DNA of 64,000 nucleotides from positions 51,215 through 115,214 of the forward strand of contig QCNS01000002.1 in NCBI GenBank assembly GCA_003210055.1, in the 5' to 3' direction. Position 1 is the first letter of the stretch. The number at the start of each line of letters is the position of its first letter. Below the pieces are notes generated by a model. It worked only from the letters and a program-made list of their open reading frames with translations, was not told the DNA's origin and did not search any database. Shown piece after piece: positions 1-8,079 of the stretch. Source of the stretch: SAR116 cluster bacterium AG-426-I14. Lineage in GTDB: Bacteria; Pseudomonadota; Alphaproteobacteria; Puniceispirillales; Marisalimonadaceae. The position numbers and the translations under genes are program-made.

Positions 1-583
1 TTCTATCAGTTATTCTTCCATTAAAGGTAGATACTTCTCTTGTTGTAGTTTGATAAAAAGCAAGTTTACCATTTAAAAAATCTTTTATTAATTCATTATT
101 ATAACATTCATTTACAATTTGTGTACTATAACCAAGTTCATTAGTATTTCTACAAGTATGGGTTAAAATAACTTTATCAAATTTTTCATAAGTTTCTGGA
201 TCTCTTATAAGTGAAGCGAAAGGTGCAAATCCAGTTCCAGTTGAGAAAAGAAAAAGTCTTTCACCAGTTTTTAATGCGTCTAAAATTAGAGTACCTGTGG
301 ATTTAGTCATTAAAATGATTTCATCATCTTCTCTTATATTTTTTAATTTTGATGTCAAAGGACCGTTTTCTACAATGATTGAATAAAATTCTAATTCCTC
401 AGACCAACTGGGTGAACAGATTGAATAGGCCCTTAAAATAGGCTTTTTATTTTCATTATATAAGCCTAGCATAACAAATTCACCAGATTTGAATTTAAAA
501 TTTAAAGGTCTTTGAACCTTAAATGAAAATAAGTTTTTGGTCCAATTTGTAACGGATAGGACTTTATGTAAATTTTGATTCAT
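1..583 (-). CDS. fpr: Ferredoxin--NADP+ reductase, C-terminal part off left edge
   Basis: Translation from an ATG at 583 runs open to the window edge (about 194 residues), so the C-terminus is missing. It is a two-domain FAD/NADPH reductase that passes electrons between NADPH and ferredoxin or flavodoxin in the cytoplasm. The FAD-binding RAYSICSP motif lies near residue 50 and the NADP-binding STGTGFAPFASL motif near residue 110, followed by the VILTHTCRNTNELGY segment typical of bacterial Fpr. The gene is followed downstream by sequence outside the window; upstream, on the same strand, lies the SDR gene whose stop is 8 bp before this start, so the two are probably co-transcribed. It was considered as BoxA for the nearby box pathway, but its fold order and motifs are those of plain Fpr without an added ferredoxin domain in the visible part. 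Confidence 0.9.
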   Translation of the reverse strand, partial: MNQNLHKVLSVTNWTKNLFSFKVQRPLNFKFKSGEFVMLGLYNENKKPILRAYSICSPSWSEELEFYSIIVENGPLTSKLKNIREDDEIILMTKSTGTLILDALKTGERLFLFSTGTGFAPFASLIRDPETYEKFDKVILTHTCRNTNELGYSTQIVNECYNNELIKDFLNGKLAFYQTTTREVSTFNGRITDR

Positions 584-590
584 TTTTTAT

Positions 591-1421
591 TCAACTTTTT
601 AATAATTTTTCAGTAATTTTTGTTAACGATTTTAAAAAACTTTTATGTTTAAAATTATAATTCAATTGTTTTTCAACATATTTACTTTTTACTTTCTTAG
701 ACACTTCAAAAAAAGATCTCATAGATTGAGATATTTTTTTATTTGTATAATTTATTTTTTTTGGATTAGGAAGGTCAAACTTGCAAGTAACTTCTCTAAC
801 CACATCATATGTATTTACAAAATCTTCATCAGATGCATTAATCAATTTAGGAGGTTTCTTATTTAAAATAATTTTAAAAATTATACCAACCAGATCTTCT
901 ATATGAATTCTGTTAGTGAAATGTTCTTTTTTTGAAATTATTTCATAATTACCATTTAAGAATCTTGTCATCAGGTTATTCTTAGAGCAGTATATACCTG
1001 CTGATCTTATAATTGTTGCGTTATTTAAAATTTTCCACTTATTTTCTATATCAATTCTAATTTTTCCTCTTAATGTTGAGCTTGATGTTTTTGTATCTTC
1101 ATCAACCTCTCCACCTGGATAAACCGATGTTGATGAGATGTAAATGAGTTTTGAAAATTGATTTAACATTTCTGTTCCTACAGTTTTTAAAACAAAGTCA
1201 TCACCATCATTATTCGGAGGGACTGTTGAAATTGCATAAAAACTATTAAAATTCTTAATAGAACTTAAATCTTCATAAGAAATTATTTTAAAAAAATTAC
1301 ATACTTTTTTGCCTCTAGACACTATTATCAAGTTAAAATTATTGTTTTGTGCAAATTCAACAATAGCATTTGTCAAATATCCGTAACCAAAAACTAAAAT
1401 ATTTATTTCTTTTGTTGACAA
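591..1421 (-). CDS. Atypical SDR-family NAD(P)-binding protein
   Basis: A 276-residue cytoplasmic protein of the extended/atypical short-chain dehydrogenase group. The N-terminal nucleotide-binding turn reads FGYGYLT, the variant glycine pattern used by YeeZ-like and related atypical SDRs, and SSTSVYPGGEVDE near residue 100 corresponds to the active-site strand and loop of NAD-dependent epimerases. The classical Tyr-x-x-x-Lys pair is not obvious, so it may bind nucleotide without the usual chemistry. The annotated start is a TTG at 1421; no strong ribosome-binding site precedes it, but an in-frame start is needed upstream of the nucleotide-binding motif and none better is seen. It ends 8 bp before fpr on the same strand. 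Substrate unknown. Confidence 0.7.
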   Translation of the reverse strand: MSTKEINILVFGYGYLTNAIVEFAQNNNFNLIIVSRGKKVCNFFKIISYEDLSSIKNFNSFYAISTVPPNNDGDDFVLKTVGTEMLNQFSKLIYISSTSVYPGGEVDEDTKTSSSTLRGKIRIDIENKWKILNNATIIRSAGIYCSKNNLMTRFLNGNYEIISKKEHFTNRIHIEDLVGIIFKIILNKKPPKLINASDEDFVNTYDVVREVTCKFDLPNPKKINYTNKKISQSMRSFFEVSKKVKSKYVEKQLNYNFKHKSFLKSLTKITEKLLKS

Positions 1422-1460
1422 AATAAAAACCCAATTATTAAAGTATTAATTAACTGTATA

Positions 1461-1690
1461 GGTGCTTTGAAGATTTCTTCAAGCTTAAAATGGGAATTTG
1501 GTTATATTAGAAAATAAAATCCAAAGCTGTGCCCGCAACTGTAAGTAGATAGTTATATCTTTTATACCACTGAGAAATTGGGAAGGTAAGATATAATGAT
1601 GACATACAAGCCAGGAGACCTGCCTTATGGTGTCGCTTTTGTTATCCGCCGGGTAAGCAGAGAACACGAGAACATCGTCTAGCGACAAAT
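1461..1690 (+). promoter_or_regulatory. Cobalamin riboswitch
   Basis: The conserved aptamer core is directly visible: a GGTGCTTT-type start at 1461, the box AGCTGTGCCCGCAACTGT near 1523-1540, a CCACTG segment, GGGAAGG, and the B12-box end AAGCCAGGAGACCTGCC ending about 1624. Downstream, TGTCGCT (1631-1637) can pair with AGCGACA (1681-1687), enclosing a smaller TTATCC/GGGTAA hairpin whose loop could make the kissing contact that sequesters translation or transcription in this class. It lies 42 bp upstream of a BtuB-like receptor gene. Known family role: adenosylcobalamin or related cobamides bind and switch the downstream gene off. Confidence 0.95.
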
Positions 1691-1694
1691 TAAA

Positions 1695-1724
1695 ATGAAA
1701 AGCTTTGCTTTAACTGATTGCTAG
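1695..1724 (+). other. Possible 9-codon leader ORF upstream of btuB
   Basis: Between the riboswitch and btuB an ATG opens a 9-codon frame (MKSFALTDC, stop TAG at 1722-1724). Its stop overlaps the GAGG Shine-Dalgarno sequence of the receptor gene, whose ATG is at 1732. No good ribosome-binding site precedes the short frame, and AAAGC/GCTTT in it could instead be a small hairpin of the expression platform. It may simply be chance. Confidence 0.2.
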
Positions 1725-1731
1725 AGGTGTT

Positions 1732-3528
1732 ATGAAAATTAATTCAATTATAATTATATACATTTTTATTTTTTCAATTTTTAAAGATTGTTTTGCAGAA
1801 GAGGATTTGCTTAGGGTTGTAATTACTCCTACAAGATTTCAAGAGAATATAATAGAAAATAATTCTTTTGTAGACATAATTACTGAGATTGACATTGAAA
1901 AATCATCTGCCACAAATCTTGCAGACTTATTAAATTCTAAAAGTAGTATTGGTATAGCTAGTACAGGAGGCCCTGGTTCTGTTCAATCTTATTTTATCAG
2001 AGGATTTGCCAAAAAATATATAAAAATATCTGTTGATGGTATGAATATCTCAGATCCTACAGCAACTCAAACTGAGACATATTTGCAAGATATTCCACTT
2101 GGAGACATAAAAAAAATTGAAATTCTGAAATCTCCTCAAGGTCCAAATCATGGAGGTGAGGCTGCAGGAGGTGTAATTTCAATTACAACTAAAAGTGGAG
2201 AATACAATAAAAGGGCTTTTCATAGTAAAACTGAAATAGGTTCTTACAATAGTTTTTACACTGGCAATTACTACTCTTTTGGAAAGGATGATTATAAAGT
2301 AAGTGCAAATGTAAATTTATATCATACTGATGGTTATTCTGCAGGTGAAAAAAATAATAATACAGAAAATGATGCTTATAATTATGGAAATACAACATTT
2401 AAACTTAATAAAAAGTTCTCAAATAATAATGTAACTTTTGTTTTTAGAGACTCATCTGCAAAGTATGAATATGATAAATGGGATCAAACTGATAATAACG
2501 ATTTCACTAAAACAAATATAAAAAGTGGATTAGTAAAGTTTGAATTTAAAACAGGAAAAAACATAGAACAGAAATTAATTTACAATCCAACTCGTGTAAG
2601 CCGAATTACCTCGGGTAGTTATAATTCAGATCAAAGCTCTTCACAACATAAGTTAGAGTATTTGATAAGAAAAAAAATCAATAATAATAGTTATATTGAC
2701 ATTGGTGCAGAACACAAAAATTTAAAATATAAAACTGGAACCACGAGAGTAAAAACTGAATCTAACTCTCTAATTCTAGCAGGGGGCGTAAAACCTTCTA
2801 CTAAAACTAAGATAGATTTATCTGTTCGAAGAGATCATGATCAATTATATGAATCCCATGACACATATAGACTTCAGGGTGGATATAAAATTAATAATGA
2901 ATACAAGATAAAGTTTTCTAATGGTACCGGTTATAGACCTCCATCAATGTATGAGAGAAATAATTTAGCATCTGGAATAACTGAATTAAAACCAGAAAAA
3001 ACTACTAATTCTGAAATTGGTATAGAGTACAATAATAATAAAAAGAAATTAAAAGTCTTTTCTTCTTATTTTGATGGCCAAATAAAAGATAAAATTGATT
3101 ATAGTGGTGGTGGCTATAGACAAGTAACTGAGAAAACTGACATTAAAGGATATGAAGTATTAGGTCAAAAATCTTTTTCAAAAAATTTAGCTGTTTCTGG
3201 TTCATACACTTATACAGATAGCGAAACAAGTACCAATTTAAGAAGTAAACTAGTTCCTATGCATAAGTTTTCCGGTAGTTTAGACTATGATTTTAATAAG
3301 TTTTTTAAAACTAATACTTCTTTGATTTATCAGGAAAAAAGTTATGACACTAGTAGAGTAGAGCTTCCATCTTTTACTCTTTTAAACTCTAATCTAATTT
3401 ATAAATTAAAAGAAGATTTGAAATTATACTTAAAGTTCATTAATATGTTAGACCAGGATTATCAGGTAAATAGAAATTATAAAACATCAGATTTTGCTGT
3501 GTATACCGGTATTGATGCAAAGTTTTAA
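1732..3528 (+). CDS. btuB: TonB-dependent outer-membrane receptor, BtuB-like
   Basis: A 598-residue outer-membrane barrel for TonB-driven uptake, most likely of vitamin B12 or another corrinoid. A signal peptide ends at about Ala22, followed by a TonB box (LRVVITPTR, about 27-35), the plug domain to about residue 155 with the typical IEILKSPQGPNHGGEAAGGV stretch, and a 22-strand-type barrel ending in a C-terminal Phe. Length matches the BtuB family (about 600). The start is supported by GAGG four bases upstream. The cobalamin riboswitch immediately upstream is the strongest evidence for the substrate. The following membrane-protein gene starts 10 bp later and has its own Shine-Dalgarno, so both should be under B12 control. 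Confidence 0.92.
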   Translation: MKINSIIIIYIFIFSIFKDCFAEEDLLRVVITPTRFQENIIENNSFVDIITEIDIEKSSATNLADLLNSKSSIGIASTGGPGSVQSYFIRGFAKKYIKISVDGMNISDPTATQTETYLQDIPLGDIKKIEILKSPQGPNHGGEAAGGVISITTKSGEYNKRAFHSKTEIGSYNSFYTGNYYSFGKDDYKVSANVNLYHTDGYSAGEKNNNTENDAYNYGNTTFKLNKKFSNNNVTFVFRDSSAKYEYDKWDQTDNNDFTKTNIKSGLVKFEFKTGKNIEQKLIYNPTRVSRITSGSYNSDQSSSQHKLEYLIRKKINNNSYIDIGAEHKNLKYKTGTTRVKTESNSLILAGGVKPSTKTKIDLSVRRDHDQLYESHDTYRLQGGYKINNEYKIKFSNGTGYRPPSMYERNNLASGITELKPEKTTNSEIGIEYNNNKKKLKVFSSYFDGQIKDKIDYSGGGYRQVTEKTDIKGYEVLGQKSFSKNLAVSGSYTYTDSETSTNLRSKLVPMHKFSGSLDYDFNKFFKTNTSLIYQEKSYDTSRVELPSFTLLNSNLIYKLKEDLKLYLKFINMLDQDYQVNRNYKTSDFAVYTGIDAKF

Positions 3529-3537
3529 GGAGTATTG

Positions 3538-4056
3538 ATGTCAAAAAACATTAAAGAAAAATTTATACTTTTTGCATCTTTTTTAACTGTAATAATTTTT
3601 TTTAGATATGTTCCTCATCCACCAAACTTCACTCCAATAATAGCATTGACGATGTATGGTTCAATTTTTTTTGGACTCAGTGCTTTACCTGTTATAATTC
3701 TAGCTTTTGCTATTTCAGATTTTTTTGTAGGTTTTCATAGTCTATTGATATGGACTTGGGGTAGCTTACTTTTAATTGGATTAACCGGTAAGTATTACAA
3801 ATCTATTTTTTCAAGATTATTAGGTTCTCTCATGAGTGCATTTATTTTTTATTTTACAACTAATTTTGGGGTTTGGCTATTTTCTAATTTCTACGAAAAA
3901 AGTTTTTTTGGTCTTATTGAATGTTACACATTAGCTATACCATTTTTCGGTAACACTTTACTTGGAACTCTAGTTTTAGCCATTTTTATTGAAACAGCAC
4001 TATTAATTAAAAAAAATAATTTTATAAACAAATTATTAAATAATTTCTTTACTTGA
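3538..4056 (+). CDS. DUF6580/ECF S-component-like membrane protein
   Basis: A 173-codon or slightly shorter integral membrane protein with about five hydrophobic helices. The sequence resembles the DUF6580 putative transport family, which is close to ECF-type substrate-capture (S) subunits: an N-terminal RYVPHPPNFTPIIA segment, a second helix followed by FAISDFFVGFH, and TWGS..LIGL. A TTG three bases upstream (3535) is possible, but the ATG at 3538 is better placed, five bases after AAGGAG that overlaps the btuB stop. It lies 9 bp downstream of btuB and therefore in the same B12-riboswitch operon, which suggests that it moves a corrinoid or B12 precursor across the inner membrane, or helps salvage one. 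No ECF ATPase or T subunit is nearby. Family call moderate, function inferred from context. Confidence 0.7.
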   Translation: MSKNIKEKFILFASFLTVIIFFRYVPHPPNFTPIIALTMYGSIFFGLSALPVIILAFAISDFFVGFHSLLIWTWGSLLLIGLTGKYYKSIFSRLLGSLMSAFIFYFTTNFGVWLFSNFYEKSFFGLIECYTLAIPFFGNTLLGTLVLAIFIETALLIKKNNFINKLLNNFFT

Positions 4057-4090
4057 CCTTATTTAACTGAAAATATAGTTTGAACAAATC

Positions 4091-4168
<78 letters not shown>

Positions 4169-4184
4169 TTAATAGAGGATTATT

Positions 4185-4481
4185 ATGAAACTTTTATATT
4201 TTATTAAAATTATTCTAATATTTATGTTTTCATATGCGGCATCTTTTCAAAATTATAAAACCAAAAGGGAAAAAATTGCTGAGGGAGTTGTTCTTGAAAA
4301 AAAAATTGCTTCAAAAACTGGTAAAGTAATATCTGAGGAGTATAAGATTTTACTTGATGGTAATTATTTTGATGCGCAATTTAAAGATGGGAAATGGGGG
4401 TTGTCTATGATGGGGCAAGAAGCTTATGATTCTTTTAAGAAAGAAGGTGACCCAGGTGGTGGTGGAGGAGGTTGTAACTAA
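4185..4481 (+). CDS. Small exported protein with Gly-rich C-terminus
   Basis: A 98-residue protein I do not recognise. Residues 1-20 form a short hydrophobic signal peptide (basic MKLLYFIK start, hydrophobic core, cleavage likely after the AAS region). A lysine-rich segment follows, then a compact mixed region (KILLDGNYFDAQFKDGKWGL), and the protein ends DPGGGGGGCN. The terminal Gly run with a single Cys next to the end is unusual and could be a flexible tether. The ATG lies six to seven bases after AGAGGA, a good ribosome-binding site. It starts 16 bp after tRNA-Asp and its stop abuts the stop of the convergent SGNH-like gene. Confidence 0.7.
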   Translation: MKLLYFIKIILIFMFSYAASFQNYKTKREKIAEGVVLEKKIASKTGKVISEEYKILLDGNYFDAQFKDGKWGLSMMGQEAYDSFKKEGDPGGGGGGCN

Positions 4482-5462
4482 TTATTTGCACTCATCAGTA
4501 CTTTTCTTAAAATTCAAATAACCTGTAGCAAAGTGTCTTTTGTCTTCAGTAAAATTTATAGCTAAATTTGTTTTACCTAAAATGACTTCATCAAAAATTT
4601 TTTCTTTTTGAATATTACATATTAATTTTAGAAATTTATTATTTACGTACATTTTGTCTTTTTTTGATAAATCAAAAACCCAATAAGGTGGAAAAATAAT
4701 AATGTTCAATTCTTTTTTGATTTTGTTTTTAATTTCCTTGATTTCATTTAACCAAAGTACTAGACGTTTATTTATTTCTGTTTCGTCTAAATTGCGAAAT
4801 AGAACGAAAGTTTTTTTGTTATCAGGTAGATTTACTGAGAAATATTTACCAGTTAACAATCCTCTTAATAAAATTAAATCATAAAGAAAAGGTTTTGACA
4901 TAATATTTGATAACTCATCAGATTTTAAAGGCACAAAGTTTTGCAGCTTCCATTTTTTTTGTAATCTAAAAACATCATTTCCATAATTAAATGATAAAAT
5001 AATTTTTTTTAAATTTATGTTTTTAACGATAACTTCATTAAGTGAATTTATTAATTTTGTAACTTGAAAGGGACCATTATTAGGGGCGGCAAATATGGAA
5101 ATTTTTTTATTATTTGTAATTCTTTCAAGATCATGTTTTTTTAAACTTTTTTTATCCCAGTCTATTCCAAGAAACTGGCTATCACCAAAAGCATAAATTT
5201 CACTATCTTTATCAAAATTATTATAAATTTTACGAGAGAAGTTTTTTGAAATATTGTAATAAATTTTCTTATCTTTAAGTTTCACACAAAATTTTGTTGA
5301 AGCAGGTAAATGAGTGTATAATTGATTATGTGCATATGGAATATAATTAAAACAACTTGCGAATGAAGAATCAAATTTTATAATTACTAAAAACGTTATA
5401 ATGAGTTTAAGAAAATGTTTAAAAACATAAGCTTTAAAAATATTAAAAATAATTCTAATCAT
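4482..5462 (-). CDS. Putative exported SGNH-like protein
   Basis: A 326-residue protein with a hydrophobic N-terminal signal segment (KLIITFLVIIKF ... SSFA). After it, AFGDSQFLGIDW near residue 90 looks like block I of SGNH/GDSL hydrolases (Gly-Asp-Ser), and ILSFNYGNDVFR further on resembles the block III Gly-x-Asn-Asp pattern. A C-terminal Asp/His pair could be in DKRHFATGYLNF. Known SGNH proteins of this kind act on O-acyl groups of envelope polysaccharide. It is divergent from, and overlaps by 48 bp, the ferritin-like gene that leads the carbamoyltransferase cassette, and SGNH proteins recur beside such cassettes. The start chosen is the ATG at 5462 (a TTG lies just upstream); a later start would remove part of the basic leader only. 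Confidence 0.65.
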   Translation of the reverse strand: MIRIIFNIFKAYVFKHFLKLIITFLVIIKFDSSFASCFNYIPYAHNQLYTHLPASTKFCVKLKDKKIYYNISKNFSRKIYNNFDKDSEIYAFGDSQFLGIDWDKKSLKKHDLERITNNKKISIFAAPNNGPFQVTKLINSLNEVIVKNINLKKIILSFNYGNDVFRLQKKWKLQNFVPLKSDELSNIMSKPFLYDLILLRGLLTGKYFSVNLPDNKKTFVLFRNLDETEINKRLVLWLNEIKEIKNKIKKELNIIIFPPYWVFDLSKKDKMYVNNKFLKLICNIQKEKIFDEVILGKTNLAINFTEDKRHFATGYLNFKKSTDECK

Positions 5463-6197
5463 CAAGTGCTCGCCCTTCTTGATTTTTCATATGCTGAATA
5501 TTCATCAGGCATTGAGATGCTTCAAGCAGCAAAATTATCTAAAAACTCTAAATTAGCCAGAGGTTTTATCGATCATAGTTTAGACGAGTTTAAACATACA
5601 GCGTTTTTTTTAAATTGTTTGAAGACAACTCTTAATAGTCAAAACCTTGAATTGCATTATAAGTTTGATACAAAAAATTTATATTATCTTGGTTTTTTGA
5701 GTGAAAAAAAATTTCTTTTTGAAAAATTTGATTTATATAAATTTGCTACATTTGTTGGTATAAATGAAAAACAAGCATTATTACTTTTTAAAAAAATTCG
5801 TAAGTCTAATTTTTTGAAGGAAATAAGCGATCTAAAAAAATTAGACCAGATTATTGAAGAAGAAAAAAAGCATTTGAATGAAACTAAAAGCGATGATTTT
5901 TTTCATGATTATGATCAATTGATTTCTGATGAAGTAAAACATGTAAAACATGCAACAGAATTTTCAAAAAAATATTTTAACAACTTTAAAAGGCAATATT
6001 GGAATTGTAGTTTTTGGCTTGCAAATAAATTTAGACATTTTCTGGCAAGAAATAAATTTTTAAATAATTTATTCAATCTTCTTATTTCTTATTTAATCAT
6101 AATCTTAAGCATTCCTTTTAAAGGGGCTCTAAAAATTAAAAACAGACAAGAGAATGACATAGATTTCTCTATTGAAAAATCAAGACTAATTTTATGA
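5415..6197 (+). CDS. Ferritin-like domain protein of carbamoyltransferase cassette
   Basis: A 260-residue mostly helical protein. Two Glu-x-x-His motifs, DEFKH near residue 56 and DEVKH near residue 176, sit about 120 residues apart with further Glu residues in SYAEY and in the IIEEEKKH helix, the arrangement expected for a ferritin-like four-helix di-iron or di-metal bundle. The C-terminal 60 residues contain a hydrophobic helix (LFNLLISYLIIILSI) that could anchor it to the membrane. A TATAAT hexamer lies at 5397-5402, 12 bases before the ATG, so the message may be almost leaderless; a GTG at 5465 is an alternative start. It overlaps the next gene by 4 bp (ATGA). Reaction unknown; neighbours suggest an oxidation or hydroxylation linked to the carbamoylated product. 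Confidence 0.7.
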   Translation: MFKNISFKNIKNNSNHQVLALLDFSYAEYSSGIEMLQAAKLSKNSKLARGFIDHSLDEFKHTAFFLNCLKTTLNSQNLELHYKFDTKNLYYLGFLSEKKFLFEKFDLYKFATFVGINEKQALLLFKKIRKSNFLKEISDLKKLDQIIEEEKKHLNETKSDDFFHDYDQLISDEVKHVKHATEFSKKYFNNFKRQYWNCSFWLANKFRHFLARNKFLNNLFNLLISYLIIILSIPFKGALKIKNRQENDIDFSIEKSRLIL

Positions 6198-7900
6198 GTT
6201 ATATAATAGGTATTAGTAGTTTTTATCACGATAGTTCAGTTGCTATAGTAAAAGACAATATATTAATAGATTATTTAAAAGAGGAATCATTTACTAGAAT
6301 TAAAGGTAGTAGTGTATTTCCTAAAAGATCACTATTATATCTTGTTAAAAAATATAATTTGACAAATTCAAAGATACAAGCCTGTATTTTTTATGAAAAA
6401 CCATTTTTATCTTGGTCCATTATTACTTTATTTTCTCTAAAAAAACCATTCGAAAGATGGAAAATATCTTCAAGTCAGTTTAAAAAATTATGGTCTGGTT
6501 CACTTTCTTTTTCTACTCATACAAAAAAAATTTTAAATCTAGATGAAAACAAAAACTTATATGCACCTCATCACATGAGTCATGCTTTAACTGCAATCAG
6601 TTTTGATAAAAAAATAGAAAATAAAGATAGACTTATTTTTGTTATAGATGCAGTTGGGGATGGAGAAACTATTTCAATATTCAAAAATAGTAATAATAAA
6701 TTTAAAAAAATTTTTGTAGAAGAGTATCCCAATTCTCTAGGATTGTTCTATTCAGCAGTCACAGATTATCTTGGATATTCAGTTAATGAGGGTGAATACA
6801 AAGTAATGGGTTTAGCTTCATATGGAACTCCCATATATAAAGATTATATTCTAGAAAATATAATTTCATGGAAAAATGAAAAATTATTTTTTAACTTAAA
6901 ATGGTTTGATTTTGATAAGAATCCTGAAAAGACTTATTCAAAGATATTTGAAGACTTCTTTGGTAAAATTCCTCATAAAAAACATTTTAGTAATATTAAA
7001 AGTTCAGAATTTAAAAGATTAGCCAATATAGCCGCCTCATTTCAAACAGCGTTAGAAGAAATTTTAAAAAAAATAGTATCTTGGGCGATTAAGAAAACTG
7101 GTATAACAAATGTATATTTTTCAGGAGGAGTTGCTCTAAATTCTCGAGCTATGCAAAAAATAGCAGAAATGGAAGTTGTAAAAAAATTTACAATACCTCC
7201 TTCACCATCTGATACTGGCTCATCTATTGGTGCTGCAAGTTTTGGAAATTTTGTTTTAAATAAAAGATTTTTAAATCAAACATCATTATTTTTTTCAAAT
7301 AATTTTTTCTTTCCAAAAACGAATATTTTGTTGCAATTATTTGATGAAATAAAACATGATGATTTTTTTGGATATATATCTAGACTAATATCACAAAATC
7401 AATATGTATGTACATTCGTCGATGGAGCTGAAATAGGTCCAAGAGCTCTGGGACATAGGTCAATATTATGTTCAGCAAAAGAAATATCTTTAAAAAATGA
7501 CTTAAATAGAAATAAAAAAGGTAGAGAGCATTTTCGTCCAATGGCACCTATCGTTCAGAAGGAAAATTTATCTAGATACTTTTATACGAAAAAAAAATAT
7601 CAGCATAATTTAGAATGGATGGGAATGACTTTGAATTGTAAGGAATTAACTTTGAAACACTATCCGTCATGTATTCATGTTGATAAAACATCAAGGGTTC
7701 AAGTTGTTTCTAATAAAAATCTATTTATTTATAAACTTTTAAATAAGTTAAAAAAATATAACCATGAACTTATTTTAAATACATCTTTTAATTTTGCAGG
7801 TGATCCAATTGTTTTTGACTACATAGACTGCTACACTGCCATGAAAAAAATGGGATTAAATTACTTGGTTACGGAAAACAAAATTTTTGTCATAAAATGA
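6194..7900 (+). CDS. Carbamoyltransferase, NodU/CmcH family
   Basis: A 568-residue cytoplasmic O-carbamoyltransferase. It uses carbamoyl phosphate and ATP, through a carbamoyl-adenylate, to carbamoylate a hydroxyl group. The N-terminal Kae1-like ATPase half begins IIGISSFYHDSSVAIV and contains APHHMSHALTA near residue 125 with the metal-binding His residues, VIDAVGDGE near 155 and YFSGGVALNSR near 312. The C-terminal YrdC-like half has GAEIGPRALGHRSI near residue 412 and FRPMAPIV, then NTSFNFAGDPIV near the end. Length is normal for the family. It is translationally coupled on both sides (4-bp overlaps) to the ferritin-like gene and to the 53-aa DUF5989 gene. The acceptor is not known; an envelope sugar or small secondary metabolite is likely. 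Confidence 0.93.
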   Translation: MSYIIGISSFYHDSSVAIVKDNILIDYLKEESFTRIKGSSVFPKRSLLYLVKKYNLTNSKIQACIFYEKPFLSWSIITLFSLKKPFERWKISSSQFKKLWSGSLSFSTHTKKILNLDENKNLYAPHHMSHALTAISFDKKIENKDRLIFVIDAVGDGETISIFKNSNNKFKKIFVEEYPNSLGLFYSAVTDYLGYSVNEGEYKVMGLASYGTPIYKDYILENIISWKNEKLFFNLKWFDFDKNPEKTYSKIFEDFFGKIPHKKHFSNIKSSEFKRLANIAASFQTALEEILKKIVSWAIKKTGITNVYFSGGVALNSRAMQKIAEMEVVKKFTIPPSPSDTGSSIGAASFGNFVLNKRFLNQTSLFFSNNFFFPKTNILLQLFDEIKHDDFFGYISRLISQNQYVCTFVDGAEIGPRALGHRSILCSAKEISLKNDLNRNKKGREHFRPMAPIVQKENLSRYFYTKKKYQHNLEWMGMTLNCKELTLKHYPSCIHVDKTSRVQVVSNKNLFIYKLLNKLKKYNHELILNTSFNFAGDPIVFDYIDCYTAMKKMGLNYLVTENKIFVIK

Positions 7901-8058
7901 AGCCTTTCAAAATTATTTTTAAGATATTTCGAGATATAAATAAATCTACAAACTTGACACAAGCTATTTTAGTTTTGATAATCTGTGTGATAGGATTATT
8001 AGCTTTGCTAATTTCTGCAATAAAGGTTTTTTTGCCATTTACCTATATTGCATTTTAG
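7897..8058 (+). CDS. DUF5989-family small membrane protein
   Basis: A 53-residue protein starting with an ATG that overlaps the carbamoyltransferase stop (ATGA). It reads MKPFKIIFKIF at the start, has one long hydrophobic helix (about residues 25-45), and ends LPFTYIAF. The basic start, single helix and P-F-x-Y-x-x-F ending match DUF5989 proteins, which are commonly encoded right after NodU/CmcH carbamoyltransferases and probably tether the enzyme or its partner to the membrane. No biochemical role is established. Confidence 0.8.
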   Translation: MKPFKIIFKIFRDINKSTNLTQAILVLIICVIGLLALLISAIKVFLPFTYIAF

Positions 8059-8079
8059 CATCAAATGTAGGTAAGGGTA

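Noticed and set aside
1..583. BoxA reductase for the box pathway
   Set aside because: The visible part is ordinary Fpr and shows no added ferredoxin domain; it lies on the other strand 9.6 kb away.
1485..1688. Minus-strand 67-codon frame
   Set aside because: It lies wholly within the cobalamin riboswitch, whose conserved bases explain the sequence.
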